Positions 53,328 through 61,898 of a DNA stretch of 64,000 bases are shown piece by piece; positions within the stretch are counted from its first letter, which is position 1; each line of letters opens with the position of its first letter. The position numbers and the translations under genes are program-made. The stretch covers positions 1 to 64,000 of the forward strand of contig JAEXFI010000013.1 of the NCBI GenBank assembly GCA_023400235.1, read 5' to 3'. The stretch is from Bacillota bacterium (lineage in GTDB: Bacteria > Bacillota > Clostridia > Acetivibrionales > DSM-1351). The notes beneath the pieces are model-generated. The model was not told the DNA's origin. It saw only the letters and a list, made by a program, of their open reading frames with translations, and did not search any database.

Positions 53328-54245
53328 TTAATTATTTGAGGAGGTATTGAGCCTCAATTTCGTGGAGCTGGACCTGGAGAGTCTGACTGTAGAAACTATT
53401 ACGGTCAGCAATATTAATACGCAGCCTGCAATGGAGGCTATGCCCGTAAAGTGTTCTCCCAGAAGTGCAGCTCCCAGTATGGCTGTGGTAACGGGTTCAA
53501 AGGCATAAAGCACAGTTGCGCTTTCAGGTCTGACATATTTGATGGCTGAGCTCTGAAAAAGTGCTGTAAAAATAGTAACCATGGCATTTAAGCAGATAAG
53601 CAGAACAAATACGGGACTCAGCATGTTGGAATAGGTTATGCTTCCCGACTCGAAAACCATTGACAGCACAAAAAATGCCCCAAGATTGGTCAGGTGCTGT
53701 ATAAATGTGAATTGTATGGGGTTTACTACCTGGGAGAATTTATTCTGCAAGGCTATAAACAGAGAAAAAAACACGGCGTTGCAGAGGGCGAAAATGTCTC
53801 CCACATTTATGTTGAAGCCCTTTCCTGCACAGGTTATAAGGTAAATGCCAAGCAGTGCCGAAAGCGCCAGCAGCACAGTTCTCAGAGAGGGACGTTTTTT
53901 TTCAAGTATGGCCATTATAACAGGGGTTATCACTATGGACAGTTGGACTATGAAGGCTGTATTTGAACCGGAGGTCCGCTTAAGGGCCAGCATGCAGAAG
54001 GTATTGCTGATGACTGAAACCAGAGAAATCAGGGTGCTGACAAATATGATTTTTTTGCTGAAATTACCCAGCTGCCTTCTGAAAAGCAGAAAGGTTGCAG
54101 CCAGGCTCAGGGCGGCGCAGATAAAAAGTATTGAGAATGCCGGCAGAAAGTTAAGCAGCATTTTTGACCATATGTATGAGGAGCCCCAAAAAATTGCATT
54201 TAGTAGTAAAAAGAACTGAGCGTTATTTCTTGTTATGATTTTCAT
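53328..54245 (-). CDS. EamA/DMT-superfamily transporter
   Basis: The 305-residue product has ten hydrophobic segments in two EamA halves (NAIFWGSSYIWSKMLLN at the start; FEPVTTAILGAALLGEHFTG in the second half, a hallmark of the family). It probably exports small metabolites such as amino acids; the substrate is unknown. An AGGAGGC site precedes the ATG. Confidence 0.93.
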   Translation of the reverse strand: MKIITRNNAQFFLLLNAIFWGSSYIWSKMLLNFLPAFSILFICAALSLAATFLLFRRQLGNFSKKIIFVSTLISLVSVISNTFCMLALKRTSGSNTAFIVQLSIVITPVIMAILEKKRPSLRTVLLALSALLGIYLITCAGKGFNINVGDIFALCNAVFFSLFIALQNKFSQVVNPIQFTFIQHLTNLGAFFVLSMVFESGSITYSNMLSPVFVLLICLNAMVTIFTALFQSSAIKYVRPESATVLYAFEPVTTAILGAALLGEHFTGIASIAGCVLILLTVIVSTVRLSRSSSTKLRLNTSSNN

Positions 54246-54422
54246 GTCTGCCTCCTGAGTAATTACTTTACATAATCATTATATTCTAAACTTTCGCAAA
54301 GTTTATTGCATATTATGTCTAAAAATATGCAAAAGCTGCTTTTTTACCATTTATTTTTACCTGAACATATAATAGAATTAAAGAAGACCTGTGGGTTTGA
54401 GCCGAAGGTTAATTGGAGGCTG

Positions 54423-54488
54423 GCGTGAAAGATACATGTGGTAAGTCAAAGTGGCTTTCACGCGGAGAAAACCACTACGTGGCTTTCA
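54423..54488 (+). promoter_or_regulatory. Inverted and direct repeats in the leader of the AraC gene
   Basis: GCGTGAAAG (54423-54431) is the exact reverse complement of CTTTCACGC (54455-54463). GTGGCTTTCA occurs at 54451 and, as cGTGGCTTTCA, at 54479. This may be a leader hairpin or an operator. A TATAAT lies upstream at 54368-54373. Confidence 0.5.
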
Positions 54489-54530
54489 TTACTATTTGTG
54501 TAAACGCTATGCGCGTAGATTGGAGAAAAA

Positions 54531-55409
54531 ATGGAAGAGGGAATTAAAAGGGGATACCTGCACAAGGATTTTAAATTTTTTCATTTAAGAGATAAGAATA
54601 ATTTACAGTTTGAACATCACTATCATGATTTTAATAAAATAATTATATTCATTGACGGAGATGTGGTTTACAACATTGAGGGCAAATCCTACCGGCTGAG
54701 GCCCTGGGATGTACTCTTCGTACCCCAGAACCAGGTTCACAGGCCGATAATAGGCCCGGAGAAGGAATATGAACGAATTGTCATATGGATAAACAAGACC
54801 TTTCTTGAGGAACATGGCAATGCTGAAAATGATTTGCTGACCTGCTTTAATATTGCTCGGGAAAACAAACATCTGGTCAGGCTTGGAGAGGGCTCGCTGA
54901 ATTCCATAAAGTCAATTCTTACCAGAATAGAAGCGGAGATAAAAAACAGGCTTTTCGGCTCTGTTATAATGGGAAACGCTCTGTTTGTGCAGTTTATGGT
55001 CTCTGTCAACAGGCTGCAGCAAAAGCCTGAAAAATCTACCGAAAGCATAGAGGTGGAGTACGATGAGCAAATACAGAAGGTTATCCGGCATATAAATGAA
55101 AATCTTGACGGAGATTTAAGCATAGCTGCACTTGCCCGGTTGTTTTTCATGAATAAATATTACCTGATGCACAAGTTCAAGGATAACACCGGCTACTCTA
55201 TCCACAGCTATGTAAACAGTAAAAGGCTTCAAAAGGGGGCGGATCTAATTAGAGCCGGCATGTCTCCCTCAGAAGTGTCTGTACAGTGCGGATTTAATGA
55301 TTATTCCAGCTTTGTAAGGGCCTTTTCCAAGCTGTATGGCAGTCCTCCAAAAAAATACCACAAAGCCGCCAAACAGTCAAAGGACAGTCTGTTTCAGGTT
55401 GAAGGCTGA
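54531..55409 (+). CDS. AraC-family transcriptional regulator with cupin sensor
   Basis: The 292-residue product has an N-terminal AraC-type cupin (FEHHYHDFNKIIIFIDGD, RLRPWDVLFVPQNQVHRP) and a C-terminal double HTH (LSIAALARLFFMNKYYLMHKFKD, then CGFNDYSSFVRAFSKLYG). It converges with the SDR gene, separated by one base. It may regulate the divergent SDR/ThuA pair beside it, consistent with a sugar-derived inducer; that is inference. Confidence 0.93.
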   Translation: MEEGIKRGYLHKDFKFFHLRDKNNLQFEHHYHDFNKIIIFIDGDVVYNIEGKSYRLRPWDVLFVPQNQVHRPIIGPEKEYERIVIWINKTFLEEHGNAENDLLTCFNIARENKHLVRLGEGSLNSIKSILTRIEAEIKNRLFGSVIMGNALFVQFMVSVNRLQQKPEKSTESIEVEYDEQIQKVIRHINENLDGDLSIAALARLFFMNKYYLMHKFKDNTGYSIHSYVNSKRLQKGADLIRAGMSPSEVSVQCGFNDYSSFVRAFSKLYGSPPKKYHKAAKQSKDSLFQVEG

Positions 55410-55410
55410 C

Positions 55411-56199
55411 TCAGGTGTAAATCATTTTCCTGGTCATGCCTCCGTCCACCGTAATGTTTTCGCCAGTTATGAAACCAGCCTTATGTGAGGACAGAAACAG
55501 GCAGGCTTGTGCAATATCCTCTGGAAGCCCCACTCTTCCGGCGGGGTGCTGCTTGTGATCAGCCTCTGAAAGAATAGCCTGACCGGCTTTTGAGCTTTTT
55601 TGCCAGGAGGACACATCTATCCAGCCTGGACTGATGGAATTGACTCTGATGCCATACCCGCCCAGGGAGATGGACAGTGCGTGTGTCAGGGCAAGAATGC
55701 CTCCCTTTGATGCAGTGTAAGGCTCTGTGTCCGGCTCCGACATAAAGGCCCTGGTAGAGGCTATGTTTATAATGTTTCCGTACTGCTGCTCACGCATATA
55801 TGGGGCGCAAAACTTTACACAGTAATACATGCCGGAGAGGTTTACAGCTATGGCCTTATCCCATTCCTCCACCGGCAGCTCGAAAATATTTCCGAAGCCG
55901 GAAACTGCCGCATTGTTTACAAGTATATGAATAGAGTCATAACGGTTTGCGGTTTTCTCCGTCATGGCCTTGACGGAGGAGGCATCCGACACGTCCGTCC
56001 GCATATATATTGCCTCATGTCCCAAAGCCCTTATATGTTCTTCGTTCTCCAGGCCTGCCTCGTCATCTGTATCTGCTATTACCACCCGGGCACCTTCTGC
56101 TGCATATGCCCTTGAGACAGCCCGTCCGATTCCCTGTCCTCCTCCGGTGACAATTACAGTCTTTTTATAAAATTCATTGTTGCTGCTGAGCTTGTCCAT
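55411..56199 (-). CDS. Short-chain dehydrogenase/reductase (SDR)
   Basis: The 262-residue classical SDR has the nucleotide-binding TGGGQGIG motif, NNAA, catalytic Ser (NIAST), YTASK with catalytic Tyr and Lys, and SPGWIDV. The acidic residue after strand 2 (VVIADTDD) suggests NAD rather than NADP. The start at 56199 is chosen because AAAGGAG lies 8 nt upstream. The substrate is unknown; the neighbouring ThuA-like gene, transcribed divergently, hints at sugar or polyol oxidation. Confidence 0.93.
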   Translation of the reverse strand: MDKLSSNNEFYKKTVIVTGGGQGIGRAVSRAYAAEGARVVIADTDDEAGLENEEHIRALGHEAIYMRTDVSDASSVKAMTEKTANRYDSIHILVNNAAVSGFGNIFELPVEEWDKAIAVNLSGMYYCVKFCAPYMREQQYGNIINIASTRAFMSEPDTEPYTASKGGILALTHALSISLGGYGIRVNSISPGWIDVSSWQKSSKAGQAILSEADHKQHPAGRVGLPEDIAQACLFLSSHKAGFITGENITVDGGMTRKMIYT

Positions 56200-56359
56200 A
56201 AAATTACTCCTTTCAACTAATAGCAATCTTGACATAATATTACTCGTAAAATAACATTGAAGCAAGTGATCTTTGGCAGCAAAACTATGTTATCTCTACA
56301 AAAGATTTTTATGCCTGAATGCAGCGGGCACCACACGTACATGGAATGGGGAGGATTAT

Positions 56360-57019
56360 ATGAAGAAAAAAATACTGACGGTATTGGGCGATTTCTATCA
56401 CAGCCATGATTTAGCCTGGACAGCTATTCAAAAGACAGTGGGCGCTCTGGAGGATAATTTTGGTATCCAGGCGGAACTGACAGATTCATCGGCGGAGGCT
56501 TTGAAAAACCGGCTTACTAAAGAGGTTGACCTCATAGTGCTGTATAAGGAAAACCGGATAAATCCCAATGAAGAGAACGTGGCCTGCTGGATGACCCCGG
56601 AGCTTGAAGAACAGATAACACAGTATGTAAGGGCCGGGGGCAGCATATTTGCCTGGCACTCGGGAATTGTAAGCTATGAAAGTAATCAAAGGTTCAATGA
56701 CATGCTCAGGGGATATTTCTTATCCCACCCCAGTGAAAGGCAGGTCAGCTACCGGGCTGTGGAAAGCAATACCGGCATAGTACCTGAGAGCAGCTTTACT
56801 GTTATGGATGAACATTACCTGGTGAATGTCACCCCATTTCCGAACAGTGTTTTTCTTGCGGCGGAATCTACGGAGGGGAAATCAGCAGCCGGTTGGGCTC
56901 ACCAGTACGGACAGGGCAGAGTATGCTGTCTGACGCCAACTCACAGGAGTGAGGGTATGGAAAATGAGATAATGCTGGATTTATTGGCTAAATGCCTGGG
57001 CTGGTGTCTCAACAAATAA
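56360..57019 (+). CDS. ThuA-like domain protein
   Basis: The 219-residue product resembles the ThuA/glutamine-amidotransferase-like fold: ILTVLGDFYHSHDL at the N-terminus, a central YVRAGGSIFAWHSGIVSY and the C-terminal GQGRVCCLTPTHRSEG. ThuA proteins act in oxidation of trehalose and related disaccharides to 3-keto derivatives. The ATG at 56360 follows GGGGAGG. It is divergent from the SDR gene across about 160 bp, which would suit shared regulation. Confidence 0.82.
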   Translation: MKKKILTVLGDFYHSHDLAWTAIQKTVGALEDNFGIQAELTDSSAEALKNRLTKEVDLIVLYKENRINPNEENVACWMTPELEEQITQYVRAGGSIFAWHSGIVSYESNQRFNDMLRGYFLSHPSERQVSYRAVESNTGIVPESSFTVMDEHYLVNVTPFPNSVFLAAESTEGKSAAGWAHQYGQGRVCCLTPTHRSEGMENEIMLDLLAKCLGWCLNK

Positions 57020-57135
57020 TAAGTCGGAACTGTACCTTTAAAAAATATGTCTTATTTCGCACCATCTGAGCAATAACCGTTTCCAACCGGTAAAACTTAC
57101 CTGTTGAATTAGTACAACGAGTTAAATTATTAACA

Positions 57136-57234
57136 GATATATCTTGACATGATATATCGCACGATGATATACTGACTTCAAGATATATCACAACTCGATA
57201 TAGTTAATTACGATATATCACCACGCGAAATATG
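57136..57234 (+). repeat. Array of seven phased GATATATC-like sites
   Basis: Eight-bp palindromes or near palindromes start at 57136, 57151, 57166, 57182, 57197, 57212 and 57227. Four are perfect GATATATC; the others are GATATACT, GATATAGT and GAAATATG. Spacing is 15, 15, 16, 15, 15 and 15 bp. The array surrounds a promoter upstream of padR, so it is most simply a multi-site operator for the PadR-type regulator. Confidence 0.85.
57144..57173 (+). promoter_or_regulatory. Sigma-A type promoter inside the repeat array
   Basis: TTGACA (57144-57149) and TATACT (57168-57173) are separated by 18 bp. The -10 hexamer is part of array unit 3, so a protein on the array would directly control initiation. 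Confidence 0.7.
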
Positions 57235-57278
57235 TTTTGAGTACATATAAGTCAATTAGTCTGTCAAAGGAGATAAGG

Positions 57279-57371
57279 TTGAATGAAAATTTGAAATATA
57301 TAAAAATGTGGCACCGATTCCATGCCATAACTTTCATGGGGTTTTGTGCAAGATGGGGGGCATGGAAATAA
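57279..57371 (+). CDS. Possible 30-residue leader ORF before padR
   Basis: TTG at 57279 follows AAAGGAGATAAGG and opens a frame of 30 codons (NENLKYIKMWHRFHAITF in its first part, then GFCARWGAWK), stopping at 57371, 4 nt before the padR ATG. padR has no well-spaced ribosome site, so its translation may depend on reinitiation from this leader. This is tentative. Confidence 0.4.
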   Translation: MNENLKYIKMWHRFHAITFMGFCARWGAWK

Positions 57372-57375
57372 ATAT

Positions 57376-57729
57376 ATGGAAATAAATATGAGGGAAAAAC
57401 TGAAAAAGTCTTATATGCCTATGACAGAATCGGCATATTATATATTGCTTTCACTTGTGAAGCCCAGACACGGCTATGGTATTATTCTCTATGTTAAAGA
57501 GCTTACGCATGAGCGCATAAACCTTGGTGCAGGCACCATCTACGGAACACTGACCAGATTTGAAAAGGACGGGCTGATTGAAACAGCAGGGGAGGAAGAC
57601 CGGAGAAAGCTGTACAAGCTTACGGAGGACGGACTGTGGCTATTGGGTCAGGAGCTTGAAAGAATAGATGAGCTGCACCGGAACGGGCATATTATACTGG
57701 AGGACATTGGCTATGATCAGGATATTTAA
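57376..57729 (+). CDS. PadR-family transcriptional regulator
   Basis: The product is about 117 residues with the PadR winged helix: MTESAYYILLSLVKPRHGYGI, then GAGTIYGTLTRFEKDGLI and EDRRKLYKLTEDG, given here in segments. The start is uncertain: ATG 57376, ATG 57388 or an upstream GTG, none with a well-spaced ribosome site. It overlaps the DUF2812 gene by 17 bp, a common PadR-DUF2812 pairing. The phased GATATATC array upstream is its likely own operator. Confidence 0.92.
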   Translation: MEINMREKLKKSYMPMTESAYYILLSLVKPRHGYGIILYVKELTHERINLGAGTIYGTLTRFEKDGLIETAGEEDRRKLYKLTEDGLWLLGQELERIDELHRNGHIILEDIGYDQDI

Positions 57730-58237
57730 ATGGTGGTGGGCCTGGGACTATGAAGAAATTGAAAACTGGCTTGAACAAATGGAGGCAGGAGGCCTCAGGC
57801 TGGTGGAAACAAGGTTCAAGGGCGTATTTTTCTACTTTGAAAAGTGCCAGCCCGGTAAAGCCCGGTATTGCATAGATTATCAGAATAAGCTCACCCCTGA
57901 CTACATGACCATAATAGGTGATGACGGCTGGAAGCTTTATCAGGTAGGAATGGGCTGGTACATATTGAGAAAACAATATGAGCAGGAAAGACCGGAGCTG
58001 TATACGGATTTTGTGGGACTTATTTCACGAAACAAGTCCCTGCTTTCAATGTGCCTTATACTTCTTGGAGTTGAACTGTTTTCCCTGGGAAATCTGGTTT
58101 ACAGTACCTATAAGAATCCCAGCAGCAGCTCCATAGCCTCTACCTGCCTTTTAGGGGCGGCGGTTATTGCCTTGTTTGCCTTCATCATTACCAATCTGGC
58201 CCTGCAGATCAAGAGGTTTACAGGGAAAAGGAACTGA
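57713..58237 (+). CDS. DUF2812 domain membrane protein
   Basis: The 174-residue product has an N-terminal soluble domain with the DUF2812 signature FKWWWAWDYEEIENWLEQM and GLRLVETRFKGVFFYFEK, then two C-terminal hydrophobic helices (about 117-140 and 148-168). The ATG at 57713 lies inside the end of padR, with GGAGGA upstream, indicating translational coupling. DUF2812 proteins commonly accompany PadR regulators, perhaps as membrane-bound partners or anti-regulators; the function is unproven. Confidence 0.9.
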   Translation: MIRIFKWWWAWDYEEIENWLEQMEAGGLRLVETRFKGVFFYFEKCQPGKARYCIDYQNKLTPDYMTIIGDDGWKLYQVGMGWYILRKQYEQERPELYTDFVGLISRNKSLLSMCLILLGVELFSLGNLVYSTYKNPSSSSIASTCLLGAAVIALFAFIITNLALQIKRFTGKRN

Positions 58238-58348
58238 TGCTGCAACAGGGAAGAACATGGAATATAAGAAAAAATGAAAACATGAAAACATAAAAGCATA
58301 TAAAATTCATTTATAAAGCTTACAAATAAATAATACGAGGTGAGATAT

Positions 58349-59245
58349 TTGAGTTTAACAGTTGAAAATGTCTCCAAAAAATTTGGAGAAAAGCAGGTAG
58401 TGGACAATATCAGTTTTGAGGCCAGAGAGCCGGGAGTTTTTGGTTTGCTGGGAACCAACGGTGCAGGAAAAACCACCACCATCAGGATGATACTGAATAT
58501 CGTAAAAAAGGACAGCGGAACTATCAAGTGGGACAATAAACCGGTAACCGAGCAGATAAGAAGCTTCGGGTATCTTCCGGAGGAGAGGGGCCTTTATCCC
58601 AAGGTCAAAATATCCGAACAACTCCTGTACTTCGCAAAGCTCAGAGGAGTCAGTTCACAAAAGGCCAAAAAGGACATTGAGAGCTGGTTGGAAAGACTGG
58701 AGGCTACACAGTATATAAACATGCCTGCAGAAAAGCTTTCAAAGGGTAACCAGCAAAAAATCCAGTTTATCGCCTCCATTATACATGACCCTGAGCTGAT
58801 TTTCATGGACGAGCCCTTCAGCGGCCTTGATCCGGTGAACACAGACCTTTTCAAAGGGGTAATTTATGAGCTTACCAGCAAGAACAAGATAATAATCATG
58901 TCAAGCCATCAAATGGCTACGGTTGAAGAATTCTGCAAGGACATAGTCCTTCTGAAAAACGGCGTGACGGTACTGAAGGGAAATCTGAAGGAGATCAAGC
59001 GCAGCTATGGAAGGAACAATCTTATCATAAATTGTGACGGAAATATTGAGGAACTTGCGGCAGAAGAAAATATGTCAACCTACAATCAAAGTGCCACAGG
59101 CTTTGAATTTAAGATAAAAAGTGAAGAGCAGGCATACAAGCTGCTAGAAAAGATATTGAGCAGGAGGCTTTCCCTGGACAAGTTTGAAATAAGAGAGCCC
59201 TCACTGCATGAGATATTCATTGAAAAGATGGGGGATGCGAAATGA
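58349..59245 (+). CDS. ABC transporter ATP-binding protein (NatA-like)
   Basis: The 298-residue ATPase has Walker A GTNGAGKTT, signature LSKGNQQKIQF, Walker B LIFMDEPFSGLD and a C-terminal DUF4162-like extension seen in NatA-type proteins. The TTG at 58349 is chosen, 8 nt after CGAGG. It overlaps its permease gene by 4 bp. It lies about 110 bp behind DUF2812 and may belong to the PadR-controlled transcript. Confidence 0.93.
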   Translation: MSLTVENVSKKFGEKQVVDNISFEAREPGVFGLLGTNGAGKTTTIRMILNIVKKDSGTIKWDNKPVTEQIRSFGYLPEERGLYPKVKISEQLLYFAKLRGVSSQKAKKDIESWLERLEATQYINMPAEKLSKGNQQKIQFIASIIHDPELIFMDEPFSGLDPVNTDLFKGVIYELTSKNKIIIMSSHQMATVEEFCKDIVLLKNGVTVLKGNLKEIKRSYGRNNLIINCDGNIEELAAEENMSTYNQSATGFEFKIKSEEQAYKLLEKILSRRLSLDKFEIREPSLHEIFIEKMGDAK

Positions 59246-60525
59246 GAGATTTTTTAGAGGTTTTTAAACATACCTTTTCAGAAAATATAAGAAAGAAATC
59301 CTTTATAGTATCTACGGTAGTTATATTGATTATCATAGTAGGTGCTATGGTGGTTCCCGCCATTATAACCAACAGCAGGAACAATAATGCTGCTGTCAGT
59401 ACCTCTGGCAGTAATCCTCAGAACGTAGATCAAAAGCCAAAAGCTGTTTTGTATATTCTTGATGAAAGCAAGCTGTACGACAACAAGCTGGAGGCGCTCC
59501 AACAGCAGTTTCCCCAGTATCAGGTGAAACCTCTGGAGGAAGGCGCTGCTGAAAAAGTTAAAGAAGCCATCCGGAAGGAGGGCAAGGACTATTTGATAGT
59601 TGTCCGGGAGGATAACAATATTCTGAAGCTGGACTATTTTACACAACAGTATATGGAAGGCCCAAATCCCGATACAATAAATAAGGTGTTTAAAAATATA
59701 AATGCGGAAAAGCTGCTTAAGGCTGCAAATGTGCCCCAGGATACCATAGAAAAGGCACTGGGAGAACTGACCGTAAATGTCAACGCCCTTGGCAAAAGCA
59801 AGCTGGGAGGCTATATTACAAGTATAGTCATTGTGATGATACTTTTCTTTGCAGTGTATTTTTACGGCTATGGGGTGTCAATGTCGGTGGCTTCTGAAAA
59901 GACCTCCCGTGTCATGGAAATCCTGGTTACCTCTGTAAAGCCGTCCAGGATAATACTGGGAAAAACTGCCGGAATGGGTTTGCTGGGGCTGCTTCAGCTT
60001 GCAATTCTCATAGGGGTGGGAGCTGTTACCTACAAGCTGGTCTTCCCGGACAAATTTACTATAGAAGGCATGCCTATTGAGTTTTCAGGCTTTACACCCA
60101 TGGCGGTGGTTCTTATTATAGTGTACTTCGTACTGGGTTATACGCTGTATGCCCTGATGAACGCAGTTGTGGGAGCAACAGTGAGCAAGGCCGAGGATGT
60201 TCAGTCGGCAATGATGCCAATGTCCTTCCTGGCGATTATAGCCTTCTATTTTTCTTACGGAACCTTTGCAATACCTGACAGCACTATTGCCAGGGTGGCC
60301 TCACTTATACCCTTCTGTTCACCATTTTCAGTGCCCTCAAGACTTATGTCCACAGATGTACCCCTTTGGGAAATCGGTTTATCCCTGGTGATTCTTATAG
60401 GAACCATATTGCTTATCGGCACTCTGTCCATAAAATTATACTCCTATGCTGTATTGCACTATGGAGACAGACTGAAAATAAGCAAGCTGTTTGAAATGTC
60501 AAAAGCTGAAAAGACAGGTGCATAA
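59242..60525 (+). CDS. ABC-2 type permease (NatB-like)
   Basis: The 427-residue product has an N-terminal helix, a large extracellular domain (about 45-185), then five to six helices with the ABC-2 motif VASEKTSRVMEILVTSVKPSRIILGK. This matches NatB-type Na+ or drug exporters. Together with the preceding ATPase it forms a two-component exporter, probably controlled by the PadR regulator upstream. Confidence 0.93.
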   Translation: MRDFLEVFKHTFSENIRKKSFIVSTVVILIIIVGAMVVPAIITNSRNNNAAVSTSGSNPQNVDQKPKAVLYILDESKLYDNKLEALQQQFPQYQVKPLEEGAAEKVKEAIRKEGKDYLIVVREDNNILKLDYFTQQYMEGPNPDTINKVFKNINAEKLLKAANVPQDTIEKALGELTVNVNALGKSKLGGYITSIVIVMILFFAVYFYGYGVSMSVASEKTSRVMEILVTSVKPSRIILGKTAGMGLLGLLQLAILIGVGAVTYKLVFPDKFTIEGMPIEFSGFTPMAVVLIIVYFVLGYTLYALMNAVVGATVSKAEDVQSAMMPMSFLAIIAFYFSYGTFAIPDSTIARVASLIPFCSPFSVPSRLMSTDVPLWEIGLSLVILIGTILLIGTLSIKLYSYAVLHYGDRLKISKLFEMSKAEKTGA

Positions 60526-60575
60526 GGAGAAAAAGGCCTTAAAGCCTTGGAATGTGCGGTTGTGTATTTTGAGTA

Positions 60576-60605
60576 TTCATATTGCCTTGCTTTTGAAAAT
60601 ATAAT
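60576..60605 (+). promoter_or_regulatory. Candidate promoter for manA
   Basis: TTCATA (60576-60581) and TATAAT (60600-60605) are 18 bp apart. The -10 is perfect and the -35 moderate. Confidence 0.4.
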
Positions 60606-60630
60606 ATTATAGTAGTTGAATGCTTTAATA

Positions 60631-60662
60631 GAATGCCGGAGAGGATTGCTCTTCTGGCATTC
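60631..60662 (+). promoter_or_regulatory. Leader hairpin upstream of manA
   Basis: GAATGCC pairs with GGCATTC, extended by GGAGAG and CTCTTCT with one bulge. No T-run follows, so it is more a leader structure than a terminator. Confidence 0.5.
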
Positions 60663-60734
60663 TTGGCATATTGGCTGCCTTGATACGGCGAAACTGCAGG
60701 CAGCCCTAAAATAACGTCCGGAGGTTTATATACG

Positions 60735-61784
60735 ATGCATTATCCGATGAAATTCAAGCCTGTTTATAAAGACTACATATGGGGAGGCCGCTATTTTGAG
60801 AAGTTTTCCAGGGAGCTTCCGCAAGGAATACTGGCAGAAAGCTGGGAGCTTTCCTGTCATAAAAATGGAGTAAGTGTAGTGGCCAATGGAGAACAGGCGG
60901 GAAAAACTCTTCCTGAAATCATTAAAGAGAACCCAGGCAATATTCTTGGGAGTAAATTTCCCCCCGATTGTGAGGAAATACCCCTTCTTGTGAAATTTAT
61001 CGATGCCAACGACAAGCTTTCTGTCCAGGTACACCCCGATGACCCCTATGCTGCGGTGCATGAAGGCGGGCTGGGCAAAAACGAAATGTGGTACATAGTG
61101 GATGCGCAGCCAGGTGCCAGGATTGTTGCAGGCCTCAAGCCGGGAGTCACCAGGGAGATATTGGCCCGGGCGGCTGAAAATAACGGGCTTGAAGAGTGCC
61201 TTCAGGAGATCGAGGTCAGTCCGGGGGACGTAATAAACATTCCTGCCGGTCTTATGCACGCAATAGGCGCAGGTATAGTAATAGCTGAAATACAGCAGAC
61301 CTCCGATATAACCTACAGGGTATTTGACTACAACAGGGTGGACAGCAAGGGGGAAAGCCGTCCTCTGCATATTGAAAAGGCACTTGCCGTGACGGATTAC
61401 AACATCTGCGGCAAAGAAGTAAAGGCGCCGGGCGTTAAGCTGCAACTGAACAAGGACTGCTCCAAAACCATATATCTGGCAAACAGGTACTTTGCCTGCG
61501 AGAGATATGATATTGCAGGCAGTGTGACGGAAGTGGCCGACGGAAGCAAGTTTTACATTCTCATATGTCTTGAGGGACAGGGAACCATAAGGACGGAGAC
61601 TGCCCAAGAGGACATACGGCAGGGGGAGACCGTATTAATACCCGCAGCCATGGGGCAATATACCCTGGAAGGGAATTTTACATGTCTTAAAGCATATATA
61701 CCTGATTTCAGAAAGGACATTGTGGAGCCCATGAAAAATGCCGGCTGTTCCGACGATGAGATTTTCAGCGTGCTGAACAAATAG
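60735..61784 (+). CDS. manA: Mannose-6-phosphate isomerase, class I
   Basis: The 349-residue zinc enzyme interconverts mannose 6-phosphate and fructose 6-phosphate. Family motifs are KPVYKDYIWGG, VQVHPDDPYA, KNEMWYI, PAGLMHAIG and YRVFDYNR. The His, Glu and His zinc ligands are present, and the length suits the short Firmicutes type. A CGGAGG site precedes the ATG. The gene appears monocistronic. Confidence 0.95.
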   Translation: MHYPMKFKPVYKDYIWGGRYFEKFSRELPQGILAESWELSCHKNGVSVVANGEQAGKTLPEIIKENPGNILGSKFPPDCEEIPLLVKFIDANDKLSVQVHPDDPYAAVHEGGLGKNEMWYIVDAQPGARIVAGLKPGVTREILARAAENNGLEECLQEIEVSPGDVINIPAGLMHAIGAGIVIAEIQQTSDITYRVFDYNRVDSKGESRPLHIEKALAVTDYNICGKEVKAPGVKLQLNKDCSKTIYLANRYFACERYDIAGSVTEVADGSKFYILICLEGQGTIRTETAQEDIRQGETVLIPAAMGQYTLEGNFTCLKAYIPDFRKDIVEPMKNAGCSDDEIFSVLNK

Positions 61785-61898
61785 TATTTGAATTTTCCAC
61801 GTTGGTAACATACGCTTTAGATGTTACAGACCACCAGGCCTGCAAATATTGACTGCTTATAGTATAATATATGTTAATAATGTCGTACGGAGGAAAAT

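Noticed and set aside
57136..57234. CRISPR array or replication iterons
   Set aside because: Units are only 8 bp with 7-bp gaps, surround a promoter and have no replication gene nearby; an operator array is the simpler reading.
60726..61607. 293-codon minus-strand frame
   Set aside because: It lies opposite manA, whose family motifs are unambiguous.
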